Shown here one piece after another: positions 36,327 to 49,400 of a stretch of DNA of 64,000 bases; the stretch's first letter is position 1; each line of letters opens with the position of its first letter. The translations under genes and the position numbers were made by a program. The notes beneath the pieces were generated by a model. That model did not search any database, was not told where the DNA came from, and saw only the letters and a program-made list of their open reading frames with translations. The DNA comes from Edaphochlamys debaryana (lineage: Eukaryota > Chlorophyta > Chlorophyceae > Chlamydomonadales): assembly GCA_016858145.1 (NCBI GenBank), contig JAEHOE010000013.1, positions 620,001-684,000 on the forward strand, read 5' to 3'.

Positions 36327-38938
36327 TCAGGGTCTATCAGCAAAGGGTCTGAGACTTCCGGAGCTTTTACTCTTGCAACGAGCGCCAGCTCCCTTAGCAC
36401 ACCAACGCCCAGGCACACCAACGCCCAGGCGTGCGCTTCCAGGCACACCAGCGGGGCTCTCTTCCCAGTGGCGGCTCACCCACACGACGAGCCCTCCGTC
36501 ACTGAACATGTCACCAACAGGGCCCCACAGCGCGCTGGGCCCTACCGCACCCGCCGCTCGCACGTAGAGCAGCCGCTCGCACAGGCTGCGGGCCTCATCA
36601 ACCACCACACCGCAGCAGGCTGGGACCGGCCCCGCGGCGGCTGGCCGCCACTGTGCCCGCTACAGCGCCCTAAGCCGAGCTCCGCCAACCGTATCAACGA
36701 GCCACTGTTGCCGCTGCCGCTCATCACGGTAGGAACCCACGCGGTCCACACATGCATGGGCCGCTCGGGCCGCGCGTTGGGGGCCGGGGGTAGCAGGAGG
36801 GCCCAGGGCGCCCGGGGGTCAAGGTCCAGAGCTCCAGATTCAAGACCAGGGCGGCTCCAAGCCTACAGACCAGAGCTCTCGGGCGCAGAGATGCAGCTGT
36901 GCCCCTGGCTCCGTCTCTGGTCCAGAGAAGAGTCGCCCTGGCAGGAGGGGCATGGGGGTGGCTGCTGGGCCGTGCTTCATGAATGGGAGTGCCTCAAGAC
37001 GACCGGGCAGCTACAGCATACAGGGACGGTGCGCAGAGCAGCCTCAAGCCACCACCAGAGAGCAGAGGCGTTGCGAAACCAGATGTAGTCCATGGTCCAG
37101 CGGCGAGAGCAGCAGGTTCAGGGCACGTCCGGCGATCCCATCCACCCCCCCACCCACCCACGCTCCTACCAGCTGCTCCCATGCCGCCCTCAGCCCCGCG
37201 TCATCCTCAAAGCCGCCGCCAGCAGGCGCCGGCAGGACGCGAGCACGCGGGTATCCAGTGCCGCCCGCGCCCCCGCGTGCCCAGGTCCGCCGCTTTCTGC
37301 AGGAGCTCTGGGCGCAGCCCCTCGCGGGTGGGCTGTGGGAAGGTCAGGCGGCGATGGGGCCAAGGGAAGGAAAAGTGGGGCAAAGGCTGGGCACTGGGGC
37401 GTGGGTGCAATTACGGCGGCTGCGCCGGGGATGGCGGGCAGGAGTGGTAGGCAGGCAACGCGCGCGTGTGCAAAGCCGAAGCCTGGCGATGGCCTCAAGC
37501 CAACGAGACAGGTAGACAGGAAGCACCCACCGTGGCTCGCTCCTGCCGCCGTGCCAGCCACAGCCGGAACGGCAGCGCGCAGCGGTGCGAGGGCAGCCCG
37601 TAGTGTGCCCGGAGCCTCGCGGACTGCTCCGCCGCCGAGCCATGGTCGGGCAGGCCCCGCTGCCGGCACGCTGACCTGGCGGTGGAGTGCAACATGCGAA
37701 ATTGGGTTGGGTTGTAGTCAGAACATGCCGAACAGGGGCTGACACCTGGTACCGGTTTAGGCAAGGCTGGGCCGCGTGGACCCTGGGGCCGCGTGGGCCC
37801 CTGGCACCGACTGGGCCGCGTGGACTCCTGGCACCGGTTCCGTACGGCAGATCAAGTAAGACCGAAGATCTTGCCTGAGCAGGGCGAGCATCGCAACATG
37901 GCCTGGGTCGGGAGGGCCGCGCAGCAATTGGTCGTACCGGTCCCATGCGGGGTCGCACGGGGGCCTCCGCGCCAGCTCTGGCGGGGGCAGGGCGCCGCTG
38001 GGCACCCGGCGGAGGCACTGAGGGCCGGGGTCCCGCAATGGCACGGCGGCGGAGAGCGCCCCCAGGGTGGATCTGTGGCATGGTCACGGCAAGGGGTAAG
38101 AGGGAAGATCCCCAAGCTGCTCAGATGCTGTGGTCGGTGTACGGTACCCGTCAAGTCTGGTCACAGGCACGGTCCCAGTTCCAGACTTCTAGTCCCAGTG
38201 CGTGGACCCTTCCCGTCACGATCCTCCGTGCCCTATCCAACAACAATCGAGCTGCTGCGGTCAACCTGTCGTGAGCAACAGCAACCTCCGCAGCTCCACT
38301 CACCCGACCGCTTGCAGTTTTCCCCGGCAGGTCAGGCCGGCCCTCAGGATAACCGCAGCCACGATTCCGGGGCCCCGCACCCCACCCGGGGGGTCCAGGC
38401 TGTTTGCGAGGCGCGAGAAGACCCCCAGCCAGAGCTCCTGCAGGGGTCACGGCGGCATGCGGCAGCCCAGTGGAGGGCAGTGTGGGCATGGGTGGCGGCA
38501 TCGCAGGATGGTGGCAACACAAGGATGGAGAGGTTGGGAGGATCTGGGAGGAGTGTGGGAGGGTCTGGGAGGACTTCCCCTGCGTCGCCCCAGTTCAGGA
38601 CGCTCCAAGCCGTTGGCGGCCTACGAGAGGCAGCGGTGGTGCACGCCCTCCTGGATCTGCGTGAGCGTCCATGTCAGCCTCCAGTCCTATCGCTGCAGCT
38701 GCGGGCGGCTGCCGAGGACGGCCGAGCTGACCAGAGGCCATGCCAGAGGCGGAGAGGTGCGGAGCAGGTGCGGAGCTGGAGCGGCGCGGGGCGCGAGGGC
38801 GGGGTGTTCATCGATCCACGCGAGAGGTCCATCAATCCTGGCGAGCCCAAACTCTTCTCCATCCCACGTGTTGCTTGAGCGCGTCGACTGCGATTGTGCA
38901 AGCATGGCACGCAAGGATGGTTCCGACAGCAAGTGCAT
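36327..38938 (-). CDS. unrecognised multi-exon protein, frameshifted
   Basis: Six minus-strand exons are supported by splice sites and coherent coding: 38437-38304 (ELWLGVFSRLANSLDPPGG), 38265-38220 (LTAAARLLLDRARRI), 38072-37863 (STLGALSAAVPLRD through PGHVAMLALLRQDLR), 37675-37531 (RLRAHYGLPSHRCALPFRLW), 37332-37170 (LRPELLQKAADLG then AGLRAAWEQL) and 36650-36327 (VVVDEARSLCERLLYVRAAG). Phases close between most of them. Exon 37332-37170 needs two one-base insertions to stay open, and the junction 38220/38072 is off by one. An N-terminal frame starting at ATG 38938 is plausible, but its link to 38437 is unresolved. The sequence is mostly helical. I do not recognise the family. The gene starts head to head with the next one. 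Confidence 0.45.
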
Positions 38939-39307
38939 TGTGAGCTCGTACTATTGCTCATACTATTGCGGTGTGTGCAAGATGGTCACACCGGGAGGGG
39001 AGGGAAGGTCGCGGGTGCAGCGAGAGCCCGCCCCGCCAACTGCCTGCCCTCATCATCTCGCTGCACAGGCCCCCCGGTTTGATGGTGCGGACAGTTGCTG
39101 TAGCCATATAACACACCACTGCAACTGAAAGGGCTGCTAGTTCTGCGAAGCTGCGACGCCCGGGCGCAACGCCACTCGGCTTAGCTCCGCCTTCAGGACC
39201 CACCTGCGAGGTATACCTGAGACGATGGACACATCCAGAATGTGTAGCACCTAGCCAGCAGGCCGCGTAGTGAGAACGAGAAAAAGCGCACTGCTGGCTC
39301 GCCAATA
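38939..39307. promoter_or_regulatory. probable bidirectional promoter region
   Basis: About 370 bases separate the putative minus-strand start (38938) from the plus-strand ATG at 39308. No TATA box or named operator was recognised. The role is inferred from gene orientation. Confidence 0.35.
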
Positions 39308-42300
39308 ATGGCCGCCGACGTCTGCGACCTGACTCTAGAGTCATCAGGTGATGAAGCCGAGGAGCAGCCCCGGACGGCTGTGGGACGTGGACTGGCTGCT
39401 GCTGGACCAGCTGGTCCGCATGCAGCTGACGACGTGCTCGACCTCACCGCCGATGACGACGAGGACGCAAACGCCCCAAGATCCATATCGCGTGTGCGAC
39501 TTCCAGTGCAGCCGGCTCGGGGTTTCGGCCCTGGTGGCGCCCCTCGTCATGGCCCTCAAAACCCGGCCGGCCCCGGGTGGGCAGCACCCGCGGGTGGCAG
39601 GCCTGGATCTGGGCTTCACACGCAAAGCCTGCCACACGGTCTGCCGCGGCCATTGGGCTCGACGGTGTTCCGCGGTCCCCTGGCTAACCTTCCCCGATTC
39701 ACCTTCGCCAATCCCCGCGGGCCCGGCCTCGGCCAGCGCCACCAGTCCTACAGCCCCTCCAGCTCCAAATCCGAATCCGATCCTGCAAGCGGCTCAGGAA
39801 CCAATTCTGACTCCGACTCGCATCCAAGGTCCGCACCTCGAACGGGGCGCGGCTCACCCGTTTCAGGGGGCTCCGACGGCGACGCCCCTTCCGACTCTTC
39901 GTCTTCCGACAGCGACAGCCCGGGACCCGGCCAGCAGCGACAAGACAACCGGAACCAGGACCGGAACCGGACCGGTGCTAACGCCAACCGCAGTCGGAGC
40001 CGTAGCATGGGCCTGGCTGGGCCTGGGCCTAGCGACGTAGGCCCGGAGGCCCAAGGAGGCCCGGCGCGTGGCCGCACGGCCGGGGCAAACGCCAGTGCCG
40101 CCGGGGCCGCCACCGGGGCGCACGCAGGGACCGACAGCCGCAGCCGCAGCCGCAGCCGTAGCCGAGGCCCCCCTGCGGCCAGGGCCGCCGCCCCAGGCGC
40201 AGCGGCGGCGGCCGCGCCTGGGGCGAATCCGGCGGCAGCCGCTGTGCCCGGGACCGCAGAGGGCGCGGGGCTGGGCGGTGGTGCGGACGGGGCGGCGGCG
40301 GCGGCGGGGCCGGGGCCGGGGGTGGCCGGCGGCGACGCTCCCGGTGCGGGGAAGGAGGGGGCCAGCGGCCCTGCGGCTGAGTCGGACGATGAGTCCGTGG
40401 AGCTGGTGGAGATGAGGGGCCAGGTGGGGGGGGCGGGGGGGGGGCCGGAGGAGGCGGGGAGGCCGTGTCTGTGTATGGAGGCACGCGTGATTCAAGCTCA
40501 CCAAGAGGGGCGTCCCTCACTAGCTATGCTCTAGATGCGGATCGCTCCATCCTTGACCCTCGCTGGCGCTGATTACTGTCGGCCCTCCCACACCCTCGCA
40601 TGACCACAGGAGGTCACGCGCGACTTTCCGCACCCGCGGCCCGACTGCTTCACGCACCGCTTCAAGGCCCCGCCCACGGGTCCCGGCGGGGCGGCGCAGG
40701 GGCTCGCAGCCAATGGGGCGCGCTGTGCGCAGGCGAGCGGGGGCGAGCGGGGGCCAGCGGGAACCAGCTGGGGCGAGCGGGGGCGGAGACTTGACGGAGG
40801 CCTGACGGGTCCTGGAGGGGGCTAGGGCTGCAGGTGCAGGGGTTGGGTGCCATGCCCTCTTCACGCTTGGGCCGACGCGCGGGCATTCTGTGTATATTGA
40901 TGCTGATTGTTTCGTTTTCCCTCCCTCCCATCCCTACGCTGCCACCATCTCCGCCCAGTGCTACTGCTATGTGTGCGACGTCAAGGCCTCGGACTGCGAG
41001 TTCTGGGGATCAGGTGGGGAGGAGGAAGGTGGATTTCCCCCACAAGGGCGAGCCGCCCCGACCTCTGCAATACGCAGAGCCCGAAGCCTTGCATTGCGCA
41101 GCCGTGTTCCTTAGGGGGAGCCCATGGCCCCAGGGCATCACTGCCCTCCACCAGTCGACCTCGGCCCGAGCACCTCACACCCGCGCCTCCCATCCCCATC
41201 CCCATCCCCATCTCCCCGTCCCCTTCTCCCCCTCCCCCTCCCCCTCCTCTGCCCCGCCCCCCTAGGCTCCAAGCCGCAGGACCACGCCAATGCCCACAAG
41301 CTGAGCCGCTGGACCCGGCTGCGGGAGGCCTGCAGGGCGGGCAACCGGGCGGCGGTGGAGGCCGACTTCAAGGGCCTGCCGCCGCCCCCCCCGCCGCCGC
41401 CCAAGCCCCAGTCCCTGGCCTCTCACTTCCCCTTGCTCCTGTCCCCCACGCGCCTCGTGCGCCGGCCCTGGGGCGACCTGCCCCCGGTCGGCGGCGGCGC
41501 GGCGGCGGCGGCCGGCCCCCACGTGTTGGCTCCTGGGCAGCACTGGCGGCCGAAGTGCCCCATGTTTGCGTTCGTCTCGGGACACGCGACGCGCGAGAAC
41601 TGGCTTCGGTGCAGCAACGTGAGCCGGGCGCGGGTGCCTTTTCGGGCAGGGCTTTGGGCTGTGGCTGACGCTGGGACCGGAGGAGGGGTTGCTCAAGTTA
41701 TTGTGGCGGAGACGGGGCCGCTGAAGATGACGTGGTTGGTTGCTGCCGGCTGCGGTTGACTGCGTTGACTCACGGCCACTCCTGCCCGCACCGCGCCCCC
41801 CTCCCCCCTCCCCCATGGCGCAGTGCGTGTGCGTCAAGTGCCTCTGCCCCGCCAGCGCTTGCAGGAGTTGGGGCTCAGGTGGGGGCCAGGGGCGGGGGCG
41901 GGAGGGGCGGGTGGGGGCTCAGGAGAAGGCTCGGAGCGGCTGGGGCACATGGGGAAGGCTTGGGTTGGGGCGGGGCGGGTTGGCTTCAGGTGGGGCCGTT
42001 GGGCGGGGCGGGGCGGGGCGGGGCGAAGCGCAGCGGCTTGGTGCAGATACGGCTCGGTGCACATGCGGCCCAGGAGGCATCCACCCGCCGTGGCCACCAC
42101 CAGGGGCACGCCTCTGTGAGGCGACAACGCGCGCCCACACCCCGGTGCCCCCCCGACTTCACTGTACACTTTCTCCTCACATGCTGCTTCACGTCCCCTT
42201 GCTGCAGGCACCAGCGCCACCGACCACGCCAACCTGCCGCCGCCGCTGTCTCTGGACGCGGCCGCTCCGCCCCCGCTCCGGCGCATGGGCCCGCAGGCGC

Positions 42301-45197
42301 CCTCCTCGGGGAGCAGCTGGCCGCACGGCGGGTTTGGGCCGCTCTTCACACCCCCAGCGCCACACCACGCCCCCGGCCCCGGGCCTGGCCCCGGGCCTGG
42401 CCTCGGGCCCGGCCCCGGGCCCGGCTTTGGGGCCGGCCGTGGGCCCGGCCCGGGCCCGGGCAGTGGCATCGTCACTGGGCCCGGCAGCGGAAGCAGCCTG
42501 ACGGCGGGGCCCTCGGGTCCGGGCACGCCGCAAGCCGGAGTGGGAGCGCCCATGCGGTTCCAGTGGAGTGGGGGCGACGGCGCCGGGGGCACGTGGGGCG
42601 TGTGGCAGCATGGCCCTACGCCGGCGCCCGTTGCCCCGCCCATGGGGATGCCAGTGCCTGGGCCCGGGCTGCCGCCCCCGCCAGCGGCAGCGGGAGCGGC
42701 CGCGGCAGGACTGGCGCCGATGGCGGCCGCGCCGGGGGCGGCGTCCGCAGCGGCGGCAGCCCAGGCCTCAGCGGCGCTGGCGGCGGCATTTGGGGGAGCA
42801 GGGATGGCGGCCGGTGGGCAGACGCCTGCAGAGCCGCCGGCGCCGGTATCTCTGCGGCGGCTGCAGCTGCGGTTGCGGCGGCCCCAGCACGACGCCGACC
42901 ACAGTCCTGCCACCGCCGCCGCCGGCGTCGGCAGTGCTGCCGGGCCGTCTGGCGCCGCCGCTACGGCTGCGGCGGCCGCACCCGCCGCACCTGCTCAAGC
43001 GTCGCCGTTTGTTTCGGCGGCGGCCGCGGCCTTCGGCGGACCGGGCCCCGCGGCAGCGACGGCGGGGTTACTGGCGGGCGCTGACGCCGCCGCTGTGGCT
43101 GCCTCCGCTGCCGCCGCCGCCGCCGCCGCCAACGACCCGCTGTTGAGCATGATGTCCGCGGCGTTCTCTTCATGGGTGGGCGTTGATGACGCGGAGATCT
43201 TGTACGAACACGCCAGCTTTGCCGTACCGCAGCACCCCGATGCACAGCCGCCGTCGGCAGCGGACGCCGCGCATCAGCCGCCGGCGATCCCCCCTGGCGG
43301 CGGCGGCGCTGCAGCGGCGCCTGCGGGGGCCCACCAGCAGCCACCGCCGCCAGTGCCGGCGGCGGCAGCCGCTGGGAGCCCGACTTGCGGCGGCGGAGGC
43401 AGCGGGCTTCCTCGTGTGCAGCCTATCCGAGGCAAGCAGCTGCGGCCGCCCGACGTCGAGGAGGCAGGGCCGGCGGCGGCGGCGGTAGCAGGTGACGACG
43501 ACGGCGCGGGGCCGGACGGGGAGGCGGCGGAGGCGGCTGGGGAAGCTGAGGGTGACGGGGGCCCTGGCAGTCCCACGGGAACCGACGCCGCTGCACAGGA
43601 GACGGAAGTGACGGAGGCGGAGGCGGCGGAGGCGGCAGCCTTCTTCGAGCAGGTGCTGGCGGCGGCGCCGGAGGTTGTGGCGGAGGTGGTGGCGGCGGCG
43701 GAGGCAGAGGCGCAGGCGCAGGCGCAGCCGCCGCCGATGCCGGAGCCGCGCCGCCTGCACGGGGGCCCCGCGCACGGCGGCAAGCAGCTGCGCCCACACG
43801 CGGTTGCTGATGTGTCCGCCGCTGCCGTACACGCGGCAGAGCTGGCAGACGGCGTCGCCAAGCCACAGGCGCCCAACCGCCACCAACCGTTGTGTCCGGC
43901 AGCGGCTCGTGCGGCAGCACCGCGTACGGCGGCCGTCGACGACGCGGCCGACACGCACACGCAGGTTTCTCCGCTAAAGCTCGGCACCCCCGCTGCCGCT
44001 TTCGCCGCCGCCGCCGCCCGGCCCCTGCCCGCCTGCGCAAGCCGCGGCAAGCGCCTCCGCCCGCTCCTGCCCCTGCGGGCTGCCGAGCCGGATGCTGACG
44101 TGGCTGCACCCAGTGGCGCCGGAGGCCCGGCCGAAGCCCCAGACGGCAGTGCCCCTGAAGGCGGAGGAGGCCGCGAGGGTAGGGAGGAGCAGGCGGGGGC
44201 AGAGGGGCTCCCGCAGCCGGTGCGGCGAAGGCTGGGCCTGGGCCTGGGCCTGGGCGGGGGCTTGCGCTGCGCTACGCTGGAGGGGCGCGGGTCCAGTGTT
44301 GGGCTCGCGGCCCTGGCGGCCGAGGCGGAGGCGGCCGAGGCAGCGGCCGCGGCGGCAGGTGCAGGGGCTCTGGGTGCTGGGACGGGTGGAGGGGCGGAGG
44401 CGGGAGTGCGGCCGCCTTCAGACCGGGGCCTCGCCGCCCTCTGCAGCTTTAGCGCTCGGCGCCCACCCAAGGTACCAGCAGCAATAACGGCGGCGGAGGC
44501 GGCGGGAGGCGGCGGCGGGGCGCTGATAGCGCCTGTTGCCGCCGCGCCTGAGGCGTTGACGGGAGCCGCGGCGGCGGGCCAGGCGGCGAGAGCGGCGGCG
44601 GCAGCGGAGGCCACAGCAGCCGCGGCGGCCGGGAAGCTCCGAGTGCGCCTCAAGCGCTTCCGCTCAGCGCCCGACGGCGCCGCCGACCCGCCGCCGCCGC
44701 CGCCGCTGCGGCACGTCGAGACGGCGGGGTCCACCCTGGCGGCGGCCATGGCTGACGTGGCAGCGCTCATCGCACGCGGCGATGCAGCGGAGGCGGCGGC
44801 GGCGGAGGCCGATGTGGCGATGGCGGAAACGGCGGCAGGGGACGCGGGGCCGACGACAACCCCAACGCCCTTCGCCGCCGCCAGGCCGCACGCCGCCACC
44901 GCCGTGGCTGCGGGCGCCGTGCAGCGACAGCAAGCGCCGCCGCCGGCCGCCGTCGGGGAAGGCCCCGTTGCCACAGGCAGTGCGCTCCCGGCCCCACAGC
45001 CGCAGCTGCTGCCGCCATCTCCGCCCCCGCGAGCGCTGGCAGCGGTCGGGTCGTCGCCTCCGCGCGAGGCGCAAGCGGAGGCGGCAGGGGGTGCGCCAGT
45101 GGGCGGCGCGGAGGCGGAGGTCGCGACAGCGCCGCAGCGGCGGAGGCTGGTCATTCGCTTGCCGCGCATCGCGGCCCCCAATGGGCCGGCGACCTAG
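39308..45197 (+). CDS. SUMO-interacting-type motif protein with two Cys-rich CYVCD modules
   Basis: Exons 39308-40423, 40610-40732, 40959-41013, 41266-41618, 41824-41878 and 42208-45197 join in phase into 1,563 residues. The N terminus has VCDLTLESSGDEAEE and VLDLTADDDED, and ESVELVEM lies near residue 366; all have the hydrophobic-plus-acidic form of SUMO-interacting motifs. An Arg/Ser stretch follows the first two. Two homologous modules come next: ARCAQCYCYVCDVKASDCEFW with GSG and DHAN, and LRCSNCVCVKCLCPASACRSW with GSG and DHAN. The first resembles, from memory, the HCYCYVCD...DHCHA element of plant proteins such as RPM1-interacting protein 13, probably metal-binding. The long last exon is Ala/Gly/Pro-rich with three GK[QR]LRP repeats. 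The second intron has a GC donor (CAG|GCGAGC). Likely nuclear; function unknown. Confidence 0.7.
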
Positions 45198-46431
45198 GTA
45201 ACGTTAGCGAGAGCTTACAATTGGCAGGTGACAGAACTGTAGACCGAACTGTAGACTTGGCCCCAAGGGTTGCCTCTTTGCTAGGCAATAGGCAGGCTGA
45301 GCGCAGCTGGGCACATCGTCGCCGCCATTTTGTCGCGCAGACATGCAGCAGGCAAGAACCATGATGGATACTAGAATGCCTCAGCTACTAATAGGCCCAC
45401 GTAGGCGACAATCGTAAGAGCTGTAGGGCCTGCGGCGGCTTCAGGGCTTAACATACGGTGTGTCGCATGTTTGTGTGAGGGCCGCAGGTAGTGTGTTTGT
45501 GGTGAGGTCTAGAGGAAGGTCCCCCCTAAGGAGTGTGTGTGTGTGGGGGGGGGGGGGACGACACGGTTCCGCACGCGGATTTGTTTGCAGTCGTTGCCTG
45601 TACAGTAACTTGCAGTGACGCGGTCACCGGGTGTTCGGGTCTCTTTCAGTCGCCTTTGGCTGCTGCCCAAATGCTGGGAGGGCATGCGCTGTGGTCGCTT
45701 GATGGATGGTGGGCGGGCGGATTGCATGAGTACAACGGGAGGAAAGAGACGGGGGGCGTGCCCTCGCGAGAAGAGGCGGGGTTCTGTGCTTACTGTGCTC
45801 GCAGGGGCCGTGCTAATGGACGATTGAGCGTGGACAAATAAGGGGGGCGGGTGACGCGGTGGGAAAGTGCGGGGCAAAGGGGGGCGCAACGGCAACGGCA
45901 TGGCCGGGTAGGTGCCGACATGTTTGGCACTCACCCGCACCCGCGACCGTCAATTGCATGCAATGTAACAGCAGTCGTTCTCCTGGCTTCTTAGCCCGCC
46001 GGTTTTAGGTTGATTGGGATCGGACTGGAGGTGAAGGATTCCAAACGTACGCGACCCAAAAGACCCAGAGCACAGGAGATTGAATACTTGAGATTACAAC
46101 TCACGCTTACAAAATCACACCGCTAGCTCACTGGCCTTCCGCGCTCCGTCCAGGAACAGCAGGTGCAACCCCCGCGACGTTCGCCGCGCGCCCCAGGCCT
46201 GTCGCGAGACATCATCGTCGGTCAGTGCTATGCCGTCTGTGCTATATGTTATGCCTGTCGTTGGCAGGTGAGCGAAACATGCACTCCTTGGTGGCTACAT
46301 CCCCCGCGCGCCCCGCCGCGATGGTAGCATTGCCCTCCTAGCTAGCCCTCCCTTGTCAACCCGCTTTCGCATCCTGCTTCCAGGGCCTTGCATATACATG
46401 ACTGAGGTGGCTGCCTTACGTCGCGACCGTC
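45198..46431. other. 3' UTR and intergenic region
   Basis: TGTAA at 45964-45968 is a candidate poly(A) signal for the upstream gene. A G-rich run with GT repeats lies near 45531-45557. No exon was recognised. The rest should hold the promoter of the GIY-YIG gene. Confidence 0.4.
45964..45968 (+). terminator. putative TGTAA poly(A) signal
   Basis: Only TGTAA noted between the stop at 45197 and the next gene; it would give a 3' UTR of about 770 bases. Confidence 0.4.
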
Positions 46432-49400
46432 ATGCTCGCTCAAACTCTTGGGGCCCGGGCCCGGCCTCGGCAGGTGAGCAGCAGTGGCGAGCAGCCAGGG
46501 GCCAGCAGGCCTCCGCAGGCGAGGCGCCAGGGCCTCCGTGATCATTTACTACATATCAAATCAGCGGGGCTTGTGCAGTGGGTCGCAAGAGCTCAACCCT
46601 GCAGGGCCGCCGCCTGCCGCCTGCCGCCACTGCTTACTTGCTTAAATCCAAAGCCACAGGGCAATACGCTGTTCCAGTGACATCCTTGCACCCCTCCAAC
46701 CTCTGCAGGCCCAACTACAAATCGACCTCAGCAACGACAGCGATGACGATGACGACACCCACAGCGGCAGCACTTCGGCCCTTCTGGCGCAGCCGCCGGC
46801 GCCACCGCCGCCGTGGTCGGCGGTCAGGGCCCTGTCAAGATTGCCTCCAGGAGACGACAGCACCGGCTCGAATACAGGCGAAGGGCCGCGGCTGCTGCCG
46901 CCCATTAAGGGCGGCCACAGCTCAGACGTCAGCGGGGGAGAGCCGCCCCCGGAGCAGCAGCCCCAGCCGCCGCCGGCCGTGCCGCCACCACAACTACCAC
47001 AACCAGGGGTGGCGCAAGGCCGGGCCCCCCAGCCCCAGCTGCCCGGGGATCCCGGGGACGAGACCGCCGAGGGTGCGCCCAAGCGGCAGCCGCCAGGGCG
47101 GTCCCTAGCCCACCAGGCACAGCTGGCGGCACGGCTGGCGGCCAACGCCGCAGGAGCTCCTCCGCCTCGAGGTGGACCCGCTGCCGGCAGCCGCCCCGGC
47201 GGCAGCTTCAGCCTGTGGCCCCTCCGGCAGGGGGCCCCAGTGCCTCCGGTGGTCCAGCAGCCATCAGCGCAGTCATCCCCACCACTAGAGCCGCCAGCCG
47301 CTAAGCGCTGCCGCCTAATAGCGAAAAGAGCTAAGCTGGCTGAGCTGGCCGGCAAGCGAGTCGTCCTGGTGCCGTCGGCGTCGCCGTCCCCAGCAGGGTC
47401 GCCAGCCGCTGAGCCCCGGCGCATGGAAGCAAGAGCGGGAGCCAAGCCAACCAGGCAGCCCGCTGCCGGTCGAATGGTCGAGCACGTGGACCTCGTCAGT
47501 GACGGCGAGGAGGGCAGTGGCGGCGGCGGCGGCGGCAGCGGCGGCGGCAGCGGTGGCGGCGACGGTAGGTGCCGGCGGTGGAAACGGCGGCGGCGGTGGC
47601 CGCGGCTGCCGCAGCATGGCGGGCCGGAAGAGGGCAGGAGAGAGCCTCGGCAGCCATCCAATGGAAGCAGCGGCGGCGGGAGCCAAGCCAGCCAGTGACG
47701 GCGAAGAGGTCAGTGGCTGCGGCGGTGGCGGTGGCGGTGCCGGAGGCGGAAACAGCGGCAGCGGCGGTGGCGGCGGCGGCGGCAGCATGGCGGGCCGGAA
47801 GAGGGCGAGAGAGAGCGGCGTTAGCAGCCACCCGATCTGCATCGACGTCAGCGGCGACGACGAGTCGAGCGTGGCTGCTGTGGCCTCCGGGGCTCCTGCA
47901 GCGGCATCCCCACCGCCGGGGCTGCCAGCCGCCAGCTGCCGGCACGGCCTCCACGGGCACCACAAGGGCGCCTGCTGCGTTGACCTCAGCCACGAGAGCG
48001 ACGATGGGGGTGGCGGCGGCGGCAGCGGCGGCGGCAGCGGTGGCGCTCCAGGCCAGAACCTGCGAGCCTTGCCACGGGCGATGACCTCGGAGAAACCGCT
48101 CCAGGAAAGGCTGAAGGCCCGCCTGGGTTACGTTCCCCCTCGTGGCAACATGGTGCGCAGGAAGCAAGTCTCTGAGGCTTACAGTGGCGCCGTGCTAGCT
48201 GTACTGATCTTGGCTTCGACCTTGACGCATGCCACAAACCCCCGTGCCCTTTTCCAGTTCACGGACCCTCCGCGTGCCGCCGGCAGCAATCCCCTGGCCG
48301 GGGCCGCTGCAGGGCCGGCGGCGGGACCCACCTCAGGCAGCGACCACGGCGCAGTGGAGGCGGCGGCGGCGGCGGCGGAGGAGGAGGAGGAGGGGGCGGA
48401 GGCGGACGGGCTCAAGGTGGTACGGCACAGAGCCCCAAGCCGCCGTAGCGGCTTCCTCAAGATGCACAGCGGTCTGGGATTCACCTCCGCGGGCCTACAA
48501 AGTCTGTGGACGCAGTACAAAAATGGAGCCAGCGACATCCCCTTGCAGCTTGCCCAGAAACTTACCGCCGATGACGACAAGGCTCGGGAGAGGTTTGAGC
48601 CCCTGCTCCCCTGCTACCGCTTCGCACTGGTAGATAGGGTAAAGTGTGACCGCAGAGGCTTGGGGCGAGCCCAGAAGCGTGGGGCGAGCCCAATCTGCCG
48701 TTTTGGTGGGTGTTGCTGGGGTGGACCGGTTTTTTATGCATGCCCGCCCGGCCCCCCTAAGGTCGCCCCCCCTTCTCAACCCCGCACATGGACAGCCTGG
48801 AGGCCAGCGCCCTCTGACGGTGGACCTCGACGACAACGGGCTCATCCGCGGCCGGGCTCCGGAGGCCGAGGCGGCGGGGCAGGAGATGGGTGCGGCTGGG
48901 GCAGATGACGACACAGACCCGGACGCAAGGAAGGGCGCACACACAGACGCTATGGACTACCCAGACCTGCCCGACCGCCCGGACTTCTTCGAACCTTCCC
49001 TCACCAAGAATGCATTCCTGAACAGGATTGGGGGCCGAAAGAACAGCGCGGGCCGGTTGTACAGCAACGCACAGCAGGCGGTCCTGTGGCGGCACTTCCG
49101 GGCGGGGAGGGAGGAGGTGCTCACCCTGTGCCAGGGGCCAGGCACGGGCGGCGCGCTGGAGGAGCAACCGCCGCCGCCCACACCGCCGGGGTATCGGAGG
49201 TCGAAGCCCCGGCTGAATCCCAAATCAATGGCCGGCGGCGGGGGTGCCGCGGCGCCGGCTGAGGAGGCGCCGCTGAGCCCGCCCAGACAGCACTGGGGCG
49301 AGCGCCTGATGGCGGCAGCGCCTGCCCCCGGCCAGCAGCCAGCTCCCCAGCCCGAGGGCAGCTCGGCGCCAGAGGACCGTGAGTGTGTGGCGCACCACCA

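Noticed and set aside
37793..38878. 361-codon plus-strand open frame
   Set aside because: It overlaps minus-strand exons that have matching splice sites, phases and coherent protein; the plus reading has no domain.
47565..47637. 73-base intron in the GIY-YIG gene as the sure explanation of the frame change
   Set aside because: It has a fair GTAGGT donor but no pyrimidine tract, and it would remove a SMAGRKR module that is repeated downstream; a one-base error is as likely.
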